Below the pieces are notes generated by a model. It worked only from the letters and a program-made list of their open reading frames with translations, had not been told where the DNA came from and ran no database searches. A program made the position numbers and the translations under genes. A stretch of 8,297 nt of DNA from Alphaproteobacteria bacterium (GTDB lineage: Bacteria; Pseudomonadota; Alphaproteobacteria; Rhizobiales; Aestuariivirgaceae), in the NCBI GenBank assembly GCA_026400595.1, contig JAPLOT010000078.1, positions 1 to 8,297 of the forward strand, given 5' to 3'. Shown here in pieces: positions 1-6,077 of the stretch (position 1 is its first letter; the number at the start of each line of letters is the position of its first letter).

Positions 1-308
1 GTGACCGTTGGCTGGGGGTTGTTGGGCATGTCAAACATCGTGGTGACCCCGCCGTGCGCAGCAGCGCGCGACGCGCTCGCCCAGTCCTCCTTGTGCTCGG
101 CGCCCGGCTCGCGCAGATGCACCTGGCTGTCGATCACGCCGGGCAGAACATGGAGGCCGGTGCAGTCGATCACCTCGCCCGCCTGCGCGGCCGCGAACGG
201 GCCGATGCCCACGATCCGCCCGCCCGATACCGCGATATCGCGCTGGCCCACCCCGTCGTGGTTCACCACCGTGCCATTCCTGAGGATCAGCTCTGCTGTC
301 AGTGCCAT
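1..308 (-). CDS. pyrC: Dihydroorotase-like amidohydrolase, N-terminal part (cut by window edge)
   Basis: The product belongs to the cyclic amidohydrolase superfamily (dihydroorotase / allantoinase / hydantoinase); dihydroorotase closes carbamoyl-aspartate to dihydroorotate in pyrimidine synthesis. Only the first 102 codons are present; the gene runs off the left edge. Visible are the small N-terminal beta domain (LILRNGTVV, residues 7-15), the LPGVID strand (55-60), the metal-site loop D60-S-Q62-V-H64-L-R66-E-P-G and the following GGVTTMFDMPN segment. The usual dihydroorotase loop is DxHxHxR; here the first metal histidine is a glutamine (Q62), which as far as I recall is common in one rhizobial dihydroorotase-like subfamily. 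The start is supported by AAGGAAA five bases upstream of the ATG. It diverges from the ygfZ operon. Family assignment is firm; true dihydroorotase activity versus a paralogue is open because the carboxylated lysine and later histidines are outside the window. Confidence 0.85.
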   Translation of the reverse strand, partial: MALTAELILRNGTVVNHDGVGQRDIAVSGGRIVGIGPFAAAQAGEVIDCTGLHVLPGVIDSQVHLREPGAEHKEDWASASRAAAHGGVTTMFDMPNNPQPTV

Positions 309-318
309 CGGGCTTTCC

Positions 319-347
319 TTGAAACTCCTGTCCCACCTTCGTAAATG
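319..347 (+). promoter_or_regulatory. Candidate sigma-70 promoter of the ygfZ-tag operon
   Basis: TTGAAA (319-324, five of six matches to the -35 consensus) is followed after exactly 17 bases by TAAATG (342-347, a weaker -10). It lies in the 75-base gap between the divergent dihydroorotase gene and ygfZ. Transcription starting a few bases after 347 would place the ATGs at 372 and 384 inside the message and would exclude starts at or upstream of 345. This is pattern matching only. Confidence 0.35.
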
Positions 348-383
348 TGGACGGGGATCGAAGCAACACAGATGCAGAATCGA

Positions 384-1200
384 ATGTTTACGGCAGGAAC
401 GAAACCGGACCGGGCCGTCTTGCGGCTGGCGGGGTGCGGATTCGCGGCATTTCCTGCAGAATCTGCTGACCGCGGACATCGACCACCTGGCACCGGGCGC
501 CGCTACCTATGCCGCCCTGCTCTCGCCCCAGGGCAAGATCCTCTCCGATCTCTTCGTGGTGGCCGAGGCCGATGGCTTCCTGATCGACTGCGCGGCATCG
601 CAGAAGGGCGATCTCGTAAAGAAGCTGACGCTTTACAAGCTCCGGGCTGCAGTCAGCATCACCGACCTCCCGGACAAGACGATCCGCGTGTCGCCGGCAG
701 AGATTCCCGGTGGCTGGCGGGATCCCCGCCTGTCCATCATGGGCTGGCGCGGCCTTTCCGACCGGACATCGGCAATGTCGCCCGACTATGACGCAGCCCG
801 CATCGCGGCGGGCCTTGCCGACAGCGATGCCGACATTGGAACGAACCAGCTCTTCCCGCACGAGGCCAATCTCGACCAGCTGGGCGGCGTGAGCTTCCAC
901 AAAGGCTGCTACATCGGCCAGGAGGTCGTCTCGCGCATGGAACATCGCGGCACCGCCCGCAGCCGGATCCTGCCGCTCGCGCTTTCGGCGCCGGCCCCGG
1001 TTTCCGGAACGGAAATCCGCGCCGGCGACAAGCTGGTCGGCACCCTGCTGTCGTCGGCGGGCACGCGCGCGCTCGGCCTCATCCGCCTCGACCGCCTGGC
1101 AGAGGCCGCAGCCCCCCTGCTGACAGATGCTGTCACGGTCCGGGTGCAGAAACCCGCCTGGGTGCGCTATGAGGTGCGCGGGGCGGAGGCGACTGCATGA
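384..1200 (+). CDS. ygfZ: Folate-binding protein YgfZ (GcvT-like), with an apparent +1 frameshift near the N-terminus
   Basis: YgfZ is a GcvT-related, tetrahydrofolate-binding protein that helps assemble or repair Fe-S clusters in the cytoplasm, affecting enzymes such as the tRNA methylthiotransferase MiaB. The family signature KGCYxGQE is present (KGCYIGQE, about 902-925), together with the early HFLQNLLTADIDHL segment and a C-terminal beta-barrel GcvT-like region. The N-terminus DRAVLRLAG is read from ATG 384 (or 372) in one frame, but everything from ADSRHFLQN onward is in the next frame. Removing one G from the GGGG run at 431-434 joins them as RLAGADSRHFLQ, giving a 271-residue protein of normal length. 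As written, no intact product of normal start exists; the downstream frame is open upstream but lacks a convincing start. No strong ribosome site precedes 384. The stop overlaps the tag start (ATGA). Either a sequencing error or a genuine lesion. Confidence 0.85.
431..434 (+). other. Frameshift site in ygfZ (GGGG run)
   Basis: Reading CTG GCG GGG TGC in the frame of the start codon leaves the family sequence. Reading GGT GCG GAT TCG one base later restores it. Deleting a single G gives LAGADS, the expected family sequence. The run of four Gs is short for polymerase or ribosome slippage, so an assembly error or point mutation is as likely as programmed frameshifting. Confidence 0.7.
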
Positions 1201-1787
1201 CGGCTGTGAAGCACGAGGACGGCATCTGCCGCTGTGGCTGGTGCGGCACGGATTCGCTCTACGTCGCCTACCACGACACCGAATGGGGCGTGCCGGAATA
1301 CGATTCGCAGGCGCTGTTCGAAAAGCTGCTGCTCGACGGCTTCCAGGCGGGACTCTCGTGGATCACCATCCTGCGCAAGCGCGACAATTTCCGCGCCGCC
1401 TTCGATGGCTTCGATCCCGCCAAGATGGCGCGTTACACACCGAAGAAGCTGGACCGCCTGATGCAGGACAGCGGCATCGTGCGCAACCGGCTGAAGATCG
1501 AGGCCAGCGTCAGCAACGCCCAGGCCTATCTCGCGATCCCCGATTTCTCCGCCTATCTCTGGGACTTTCTCGATGGCCAGGTGATCACCAATCATCGCCG
1601 CAGCATGAAGGATGTACCGGGCAAGACGCTCCTGGCCGAGAAGATCTCGAAGGACCTGCAGAAGAAGGGCTTCCGCTTCGTCGGCCCAACCATCGTCTAT
1701 GCCTTCATGCAGGCCTGCGGACTGGTCAACGACCATCTCGTCACCTGCCATCGCCATCAGGCGGTTACCGATGCCGCGCGCCGCTGA
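1197..1787 (+). CDS. tag: DNA-3-methyladenine glycosylase I (Tag)
   Basis: Tag removes 3-methyladenine from alkylated DNA as the first step of base-excision repair. The 196-residue protein matches E. coli Tag (187 residues) along its whole length: RCGW near residue 12, the YHDTEWGVPE block (25-34), QAGLSWITIL (50-59), and GFRFVGPTIVYAFMQACGLVNDH near the C-terminus. The four zinc ligands of E. coli Tag (C4, H17, H175, C179) align with C13, H26, H181 and C185. The base-recognition glutamate E38 of E. coli aligns with D47 (LLDGFQAG). The start ATG overlaps the ygfZ stop and has GGAGG seven bases upstream (1185-1189); the 3' end overlaps the next gene by 17 bases, so the genes are very likely co-transcribed and coupled. 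It acts in the cytoplasm/nucleoid. Assignment is firm. Confidence 0.95.
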   Translation: MTAVKHEDGICRCGWCGTDSLYVAYHDTEWGVPEYDSQALFEKLLLDGFQAGLSWITILRKRDNFRAAFDGFDPAKMARYTPKKLDRLMQDSGIVRNRLKIEASVSNAQAYLAIPDFSAYLWDFLDGQVITNHRRSMKDVPGKTLLAEKISKDLQKKGFRFVGPTIVYAFMQACGLVNDHLVTCHRHQAVTDAARR

Positions 1788-2385
1788 CGAGGCGCCGCGC
1801 GCCTGGCAGCGCATGCTGTCGGGCCGGCGCCTCGACCTGCTCGACCCCTCGCCGCTCGACATCGAGATCGAGGACATCGCGCACGGACTTGCCCGCGTGG
1901 CGCGCTGGAACGGACAGACATCGGGCGACCACGCCTTTTCGGTCGCCCAGCATTGCGTGCTGGTCGAGCAGATCGCCATCCATACGGAACCGCATCTCGA
2001 CCGCGCCGCGCGGCTCGCGGCCCTCCTGCACGATGCGCCGGAATACGTCGTGGGCGACATGATCTCGCCCTTCAAGGCCGCCCTCGGGCTTGACTACAAG
2101 GCCTTCGAGAAGCGGCTTCTGGCGGCCATCCACATCCGCTTCGGCCTTCCGCCCGCGACGCCGGAGAAGCTTGAGGCGGCAATCAAGAAAGCCGACCGCG
2201 TGGCCGCCTATCTGGAGGCCACGCAGCTCGCCGGCTTCAGCATTCCCGAGGCCGAGAAATTCTTCGGCCGCCCCAGGGCCTTGGCGGGCGAGGGCTCGCA
2301 GAAATTCCACCGCCTGAAGCCATTGCCGCCCACCGAAGCCGCCGCACTCTATCTCAAGGCCTTCCGGAGGCTGAGCGACCCATGA
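1771..2385 (+). CDS. HD-domain phosphohydrolase, YfbR-like (possible 5'-deoxynucleotidase)
   Basis: This 204-residue protein carries a metal-dependent HD phosphohydrolase domain. Candidate ligands are H54 (TSGDHAFSVAQH), the H87-D88 doublet (ALLHDAPEYVVGDM) and D142 (KKADRVAAYLEATQLAGF). R45-W46, E91 and the spacing between these elements resemble E. coli YfbR, a dNMP 5'-nucleotidase (R18-W19, H33, H68-D69, E72, D137). A role in removing phosphate from nucleoside monophosphates is therefore a reasonable inference, but the substrate cannot be read from sequence. The start at 1771 overlaps the end of tag by 17 bases and has only a weak AGGCGG upstream; ATG 1813 is the next candidate but would remove residues ahead of the domain. 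Its stop overlaps the start of the downstream phosphatase gene (ATGA). Placement beside a DNA repair glycosylase is compatible with nucleotide housekeeping. Confidence 0.8.
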   Translation: MPRAADEAPRAWQRMLSGRRLDLLDPSPLDIEIEDIAHGLARVARWNGQTSGDHAFSVAQHCVLVEQIAIHTEPHLDRAARLAALLHDAPEYVVGDMISPFKAALGLDYKAFEKRLLAAIHIRFGLPPATPEKLEAAIKKADRVAAYLEATQLAGFSIPEAEKFFGRPRALAGEGSQKFHRLKPLPPTEAAALYLKAFRRLSDP

Positions 2386-2885
2386 TCATCGTCTGCCCGC
2401 TGAACAAGGCCGAGGCGCTGGTGCAGCAGCATGACGCATCGCATGTCATCAGCCTGCTCGGCCCCGACACGCCGCATCGCCGCTTCGGCGGCGTGACGCC
2501 CGACCGGCACCTTCGTCTCACCTTTCATGACATCGTGCAGTCAAGCGACGGCCTGCAACCAGCCAGTGCTACGGATGCCCAACGCCTCGTCGGGTTCATT
2601 GCGGACTGGCCGCGCGAGAAGCCCCTGCTCATTCACTGCTGGGCCGGCATCAGCCGGTCGACGGCCGCGGCCTATACCGCCCTGTGCATGCTGCGTCCTG
2701 CCGCCGATGAAGAAGAACTCGCCTGGGAACTGCGCGAGTCCGCGCCATCCGCCACGCCCAACCGCCTGATCGTGTCGCTCGCCGACCAGCGCCTCGGCCG
2801 CAATGGCCGCATGCAACGCGCCGTCGAGCAGATCGGCCGCGGCGCCGATGCCTTCGAGGGCACGCCCTTCACATTGAAGATCTGA
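2382..2885 (+). CDS. Protein tyrosine phosphatase-like cysteine phosphatase
   Basis: A 167-residue cytoplasmic protein with the cysteine-phosphatase loop CX5R: H85-C86-W-A-G-I-S-R92-S in LLIHCWAGISRSTAAAY. C86 would be the nucleophile and R92 the phosphate binder; D50 (FHDI) is a candidate general acid by position, as in dual-specificity phosphatases. There is no signal peptide or membrane segment. The family occurs in many alphaproteobacteria as a small uncharacterised 'tyrosine phosphatase' and the physiological substrate is unknown; phosphoprotein, phospholipid or nucleotide substrates are all possible. The start ATG overlaps the stop of the HD hydrolase gene (ATGA) and GGAGG lies 11 bases upstream (2366-2370). 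It is the last gene of the operon and converges on the aminotransferase gene across the repeat region. Domain call is firm, function open. Confidence 0.8.
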   Translation: MIIVCPLNKAEALVQQHDASHVISLLGPDTPHRRFGGVTPDRHLRLTFHDIVQSSDGLQPASATDAQRLVGFIADWPREKPLLIHCWAGISRSTAAAYTALCMLRPAADEEELAWELRESAPSATPNRLIVSLADQRLGRNGRMQRAVEQIGRGADAFEGTPFTLKI

Positions 2886-2896
2886 CAAGCCGCCGC

Positions 2897-3090
2897 GGCC
2901 CTCATCCGGCGCTGCGCGCCACCTTCTCCCGCAAGCGGGAGAAGGGTCTCTGTCGTGTGCCTCTCCCACCGCAAGCGGGAGAAGGATGTCCGGTCTCCCC
3001 CTTCTCCCTCTGCAAGCGGGAAGAGGATGTCCGGTTTCCCCCTTCTCCCACCGCAGGTGGGAGAAGGTGCCCGAAGGGCGGATGAGGGCC
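2897..3090. repeat. Rhizobial-type palindromic intergenic repeat element
   Basis: The 243 bases between the two convergent genes hold no gene. They contain GGCCCTCATCCG (2897-2908) and its exact reverse complement CGGATGAGGGCC (3079-3090) as outer arms, enclosing a series of hairpins. The best are 2922-2945 (11-base perfect stem, two-base AA centre) and 3041-3067 (12-base perfect stem around GCA). Core words are CCTTCTCCC and GGGAGAAGG. Elements with CCCTCATCCG / CTTCTCCC arms are familiar as dispersed repeats in rhizobial genomes. Placed between converging operons it may act as a two-way transcription stop, although no T-run follows any hairpin. Confidence 0.8.
2931..3067. repeat. Tandem ~41-base units inside the palindromic element
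   Basis: Units begin with GCAAGCGGGA or a close variant at 2931 (40 bases), 2971 (41 bases) and 3012 (41 bases), with a partial fourth at 3053. The second and third share GGATGTCCGGT followed by a T/C-rich stretch and CCCCCTTCTCCC. The first unit differs in its central part (GTCTCTGTCGTGTGC). This looks like local duplication of a hairpin module; units abut without unique spacers, so it is not a CRISPR array. Confidence 0.75.
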
Positions 3091-3128
3091 CGAGCGCCAG
3101 CGAGGGTGGCAGTCGCGTTGCTTTCCGC

Positions 3129-3989
3129 TCACCGTCCCCCGTGCGCGTAGTCCCAGTAGATCTCGCGGGCCCTGGCCATCACCGGGCCCGGCTGCAGGTG
3201 GCGCTCGCCAACGCGGGTCACCGGCATGACCTTGGCATAGTTGCCGGTCGAGAAGACCTCGTCGGCCTCGAAGAATTCCTGCCACCGGATGCTCCGCTCA
3301 TGCACCGCCACGCCCGCCTTGCGCAGCAGGTCGATCACGCGCTGGCGCGTGACGCCGTTGAGGAAGGTGCCATTGGGCACCGGCGTATGTGCCGCGCCAT
3401 CCTTCACCAGCCAGATGTTGGCGGTGGCGAGTTCCGCCACGTGGCCCAACGGGTCCAGCATCACCGCGTTGTCGAAGCCCCTCGCCTTCGCCTCGCGCAT
3501 GGCACGCGCCGAATTGGGATAATGGCAGGCCGCCTTGGCATCGGTCGGTGCATATTCGAAGGACGGCCGGCGGAAGGGCGAGACGGTGATCGAGAAGCCC
3601 GTGGGCGCCGGCATGGGCGAGTCATAGACCGAGACCGAAAACTCGGTCGCCTCGGGATCGACGTCGACGAATCCGTCGGCCGCCCAGAACATCGGCCGCA
3701 GGTAGAGCTCCGCATTCTTCGGAAACTTCGCGATCCCCTCGCGGATCAGCTCCTCGATCTCGCCGGCGCGCCTGACGATCTTGAGGCCGAAGCTCTCGGC
3801 CGAGCGCACGATGCGCCGGCAGTGCAGGTCAAGATCGGGCGCCGTGCCCTCGAAGGCGCGGGCGCCGTCGAAGACGCAGGAGCCGAGCCAGGGCGCATGG
3901 GTCATCGGCCCCATCAGCATCGGATTGCCCTTGTGCCAGGCGCCGCGATACCAGGTCCATGCGGTCTTCTTGTCGTCCGTCCAGCTCAT
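3129..3989 (-). CDS. Class IV PLP-dependent aminotransferase, branched-chain aminotransferase-like
   Basis: The 286-residue protein has the fold-type IV aminotransferase layout: VFDGARAFEG (39-48), YLRP with R98, the PLP lysine K152 in TDAKAACHYPNSARAM, MLDPLGHVAELATANIW (177-193) with conserved E186, and LNGVTR before the C-terminal region. Characterised relatives transfer amino groups between branched-chain amino acids and 2-oxoglutarate (IlvE), act on D-amino acids, or are 4-amino-4-deoxychorismate lyases. The IlvE phosphate-binding GTA motif is replaced by G249-N250-Y251 (STGNYAKVMPV), so it belongs to a divergent subfamily and IlvE activity should not be assumed. The start has GGAG eight bases upstream. 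It lies 45 bases downstream of the oxidoreductase gene on the same strand and is probably the last gene of the iolD-iolE operon, which raises the possibility of a substrate linked to inositol breakdown. Confidence 0.8.
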   Translation of the reverse strand: MSWTDDKKTAWTWYRGAWHKGNPMLMGPMTHAPWLGSCVFDGARAFEGTAPDLDLHCRRIVRSAESFGLKIVRRAGEIEELIREGIAKFPKNAELYLRPMFWAADGFVDVDPEATEFSVSVYDSPMPAPTGFSITVSPFRRPSFEYAPTDAKAACHYPNSARAMREAKARGFDNAVMLDPLGHVAELATANIWLVKDGAAHTPVPNGTFLNGVTRQRVIDLLRKAGVAVHERSIRWQEFFEADEVFSTGNYAKVMPVTRVGERHLQPGPVMARAREIYWDYAHGGR

Positions 3990-4034
3990 TGGAACATCTC
4001 CAGGTTGATGCTGCCTGCCAGGGAACAGGCTGCG

Positions 4035-5156
4035 TCAGGGAATCTTCAGCCACTGCCGCGCCCGCCCGGCATTCACGGCCGTCTCCACCACCTTCTGGAT
4101 CTCCCAGGCCTCGCGGAAGTCGGGCCCGGACCGGGGGCCGCCCGCCACTTCGCCGAGGAACTCGGCGGCCTCGATGGTCTTGAGGTCGTTGAAGCCCAGC
4201 TGGTGACCGGCGGCAACGCAGAAATTCACGTAAGGCGGATGCTGCGGGCCGATCTCGATGCGGGTAAAGCCCAGTTCGCGCGGAGTGCCGCCGGCCCTGT
4301 AGAGATGGAGCTCGTTGAAGCGCTCCTGCGTGAAGACCAGCCCGCCCTTCGAGCCGTAGACTTCGAAGTCCAGTTGCATCTTGCGGCCCGTCGCCACCCA
4401 GTTGGCCTCGATGGTGCCGCCGCAGCCGCGCGCGAAACGGAGCATCATCCGGGCGATGTCGTCGACCTCGACCTTCACGCGTTCGGCGGACCCCGGCGCC
4501 TTCGGCCGCGATTTCACGATGGTCTCGACGTCGGCTGCCACCTCGGTCATGGGGCCGAGCAGGAAACGCGCCATGCCGATGATATGCGAGCCGAGATCGG
4601 CGATCACGCCCGGCCCGCCGCTGGCATCGAGGCGCCAGCTGAAGGGGCCGTCCGGATTGGCCATGTAGTCTTCGGCATGGATGCCGCGGAAGCCGGTGAT
4701 CTCGCCCAGCTCGCCTCCGGCGATCATCTCGCGCGCCAGCTTGAGCGCCGGGTTCTTGATGTAATTGTAGCCGACCTGCGTCCGGACCCCGGCTGTCTCG
4801 GCCGTTTCCATCATCTCGCGCGCCTCGCCGGCGCTGGGCGCCAGCGGCTTCTCGCAATGAACATGCTTGCCGGCCCTGGCCGCGGCGATCGCCATGTCCT
4901 TGTGCAGGATGTTTGGCGTGGTCACCGAGATGATGTGGATTGCCGGGTCGTCGAGCAGACGGCGCCAGTCGCCGGTCGAGGTTTCAAAACCATATTGCGT
5001 GGCAAAGCGCGCCGCAGCAGCCGCGTCCGCATCCGCCACGCCGCGCAGGCGCACGCGCGGGATGTCCGGAAACACCGCTGGTGCGGCCCGATAGGCATAG
5101 GCATGGGCCCTGCCCATGAATCCCGTGCCGATGAGTCCATATCCGATCTCAGCCAT
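4035..5156 (-). CDS. Gfo/Idh/MocA family NAD(P)-dependent oxidoreductase (probable cyclitol or sugar dehydrogenase)
   Basis: A 373-residue cytoplasmic dehydrogenase. The N-terminal Rossmann domain has GLIGTGFMGRAH (7-18) for NAD(P), followed by CEKPLA with K103 (EKP motif, 102-104). The C-terminal alpha/beta domain contains D187-L-G-S-H191 (VIADLGSHIIG). K103, D187 and H191 match the lysine, aspartate and histidine used by myo-inositol dehydrogenase (K97, D172, H176 in the Bacillus enzyme), so oxidation of a ring hydroxyl is likely. It is longer than typical IolG (about 330-345 residues), and its N-terminus differs, so I do not call it iolG. A good ribosome site (GGGGAGAG) precedes the ATG; its first eight bases overlap the end of iolE, indicating translational coupling. 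Context suggests oxidation of myo-, scyllo- or another inositol, or a related sugar, to a ketone entering through IolE. Family certain, substrate inferred. Confidence 0.85.
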   Translation of the reverse strand: MAEIGYGLIGTGFMGRAHAYAYRAAPAVFPDIPRVRLRGVADADAAAAARFATQYGFETSTGDWRRLLDDPAIHIISVTTPNILHKDMAIAAARAGKHVHCEKPLAPSAGEAREMMETAETAGVRTQVGYNYIKNPALKLAREMIAGGELGEITGFRGIHAEDYMANPDGPFSWRLDASGGPGVIADLGSHIIGMARFLLGPMTEVAADVETIVKSRPKAPGSAERVKVEVDDIARMMLRFARGCGGTIEANWVATGRKMQLDFEVYGSKGGLVFTQERFNELHLYRAGGTPRELGFTRIEIGPQHPPYVNFCVAAGHQLGFNDLKTIEAAEFLGEVAGGPRSGPDFREAWEIQKVVETAVNAGRARQWLKIP

Positions 5157-6063
5157 GATCTCTCCCCTGGACGACCGTGTATCCCGCCGCCGCCATCACC
5201 CGCAGGAGCTCCTTGTGGCCCACCTCCGCCATCTTCAGCGGCGGCGCCGTCTTCGGATCCTGCTCGGCCTCGACCACGAACCAGCCTTCATAGCCATGGC
5301 TTGCAAGTCTCTTGACGATGGCCTCGAAGTCGAGCGAGCCGTCGCCCGGCACGGTGAAGGCGCCCTTCACCACGGCATCGAGGAAGCTTTCGCGGCTGCG
5401 GTCGAGCGCATCGATCACGCCCATGCGCACGTCCTTGGTGTGCACGTGGCTGATGCGCTTGTGATGCTTGTCGATGACGCGCAGCACGTCGCCGCCCGCG
5501 AAGGCCATGTGGCCGGAGTCGTAGAGCAGCGGCAGCCCCTCGCCCGAATGCTTCATCAGCAGGTCCAGTTCCGGTTCGGTCTCGATCACCGCGGCCATGT
5601 GATGGTGATAGGAGATCGGCATGCCCTGCGCGGCGCACCACTCGCCGAAGGCCGTCATCTTGCGGCCATAGACCTTGATCTCCTCCTCGCTCAGCCTGCG
5701 CTTGGTGGCCAGCGGCCTGGTGCGGTCGCCCTGGATGGTGCCCGCCGTCTCGCCATAGACGATACAGGGCGCCTTCATCGCCTTGAACAGTTCCATCTGC
5801 GGCCGGATGCGGTCCTTCTCCTCTTCGATGTCGCCGTCGAGCAGCAGGCCGGAGAACCAGCCGCCGCAGACGCTGATGCCGTAGCGGTCGAGGATCGGTC
5901 CCAGCACCTTGGGATCGAGCGGGAAGCGCCGCCCCGTCTCCATGCCGGTGAACCCGGCGACACTCGCCTGGCGCAGGCATTCTTCCAGCGACACGTCGTC
6001 GCTCAGTTCCGCGAGGTCGTCGTTCCACCACGCGATGGGGGCAATGCCCAGCTTGGCCTTCAT
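5149..6063 (-). CDS. iolE: Inosose dehydratase (2-keto-myo-inositol dehydratase)
   Basis: IolE removes water from scyllo-inosose to give 3D-(3,5/4)-trihydroxycyclohexane-1,2-dione, the substrate of IolD. The 304-residue protein is a sugar phosphate isomerase-like TIM barrel. It matches Bacillus IolE in GIAPIxWxNDD at the start (residues 6-16), in YHHHM (152-156), YDSGH (181-185), SHVHTKDVR (205-213), FTVPGDGSLDF (236-246) and VVEAEQDP (263-270). Acidic and histidine residues in these strands (D182, H185, H208, E265/E267) are the likely metal and catalytic site. The gene follows iolD after 14 bases containing GGAG six bases before the ATG, and its end overlaps the oxidoreductase gene by eight bases. 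A rhizopine-catabolism MocC-type relative is the main alternative because MocC is homologous and MocA is a Gfo-family enzyme, but the direct junction with iolD favours IolE. Confidence 0.9.
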   Translation of the reverse strand: MKAKLGIAPIAWWNDDLAELSDDVSLEECLRQASVAGFTGMETGRRFPLDPKVLGPILDRYGISVCGGWFSGLLLDGDIEEEKDRIRPQMELFKAMKAPCIVYGETAGTIQGDRTRPLATKRRLSEEEIKVYGRKMTAFGEWCAAQGMPISYHHHMAAVIETEPELDLLMKHSGEGLPLLYDSGHMAFAGGDVLRVIDKHHKRISHVHTKDVRMGVIDALDRSRESFLDAVVKGAFTVPGDGSLDFEAIVKRLASHGYEGWFVVEAEQDPKTAPPLKMAEVGHKELLRVMAAAGYTVVQGRDHG

Positions 6064-6077
6064 GTTCTTCTCCGGGG

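Noticed and set aside
1..383. Upstream continuation of the ygfZ downstream frame to base 1
   Set aside because: It is open only because it lies opposite the dihydroorotase gene. The translated part before ADSRHFLQ has no YgfZ similarity, and the true N-terminus is in another frame.
1127..2062. A 311-codon plus-strand frame overlapping tag and the HD gene in a third frame
   Set aside because: Out of frame with two recognisable proteins; composition is arginine-rich and featureless.
1167..2075. A 302-codon minus-strand frame opposite tag and the HD gene
   Set aside because: No family resemblance, and tag on the other strand is certain. It is a shadow of the coding strand.
2931..3067. Possible CRISPR array (regular ~41-base periodicity)
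   Set aside because: The whole period is repeated, with no unique spacers, only three units, and no cas genes nearby. It fits a tandem hairpin repeat.
2955..5315. A 786-codon plus-strand open frame opposite the aminotransferase and oxidoreductase genes
   Set aside because: It is the antisense shadow of two well-supported minus-strand genes in high-GC DNA. Its product is rich in R, H, D and L with no recognisable domain, and it begins inside the repeat element.
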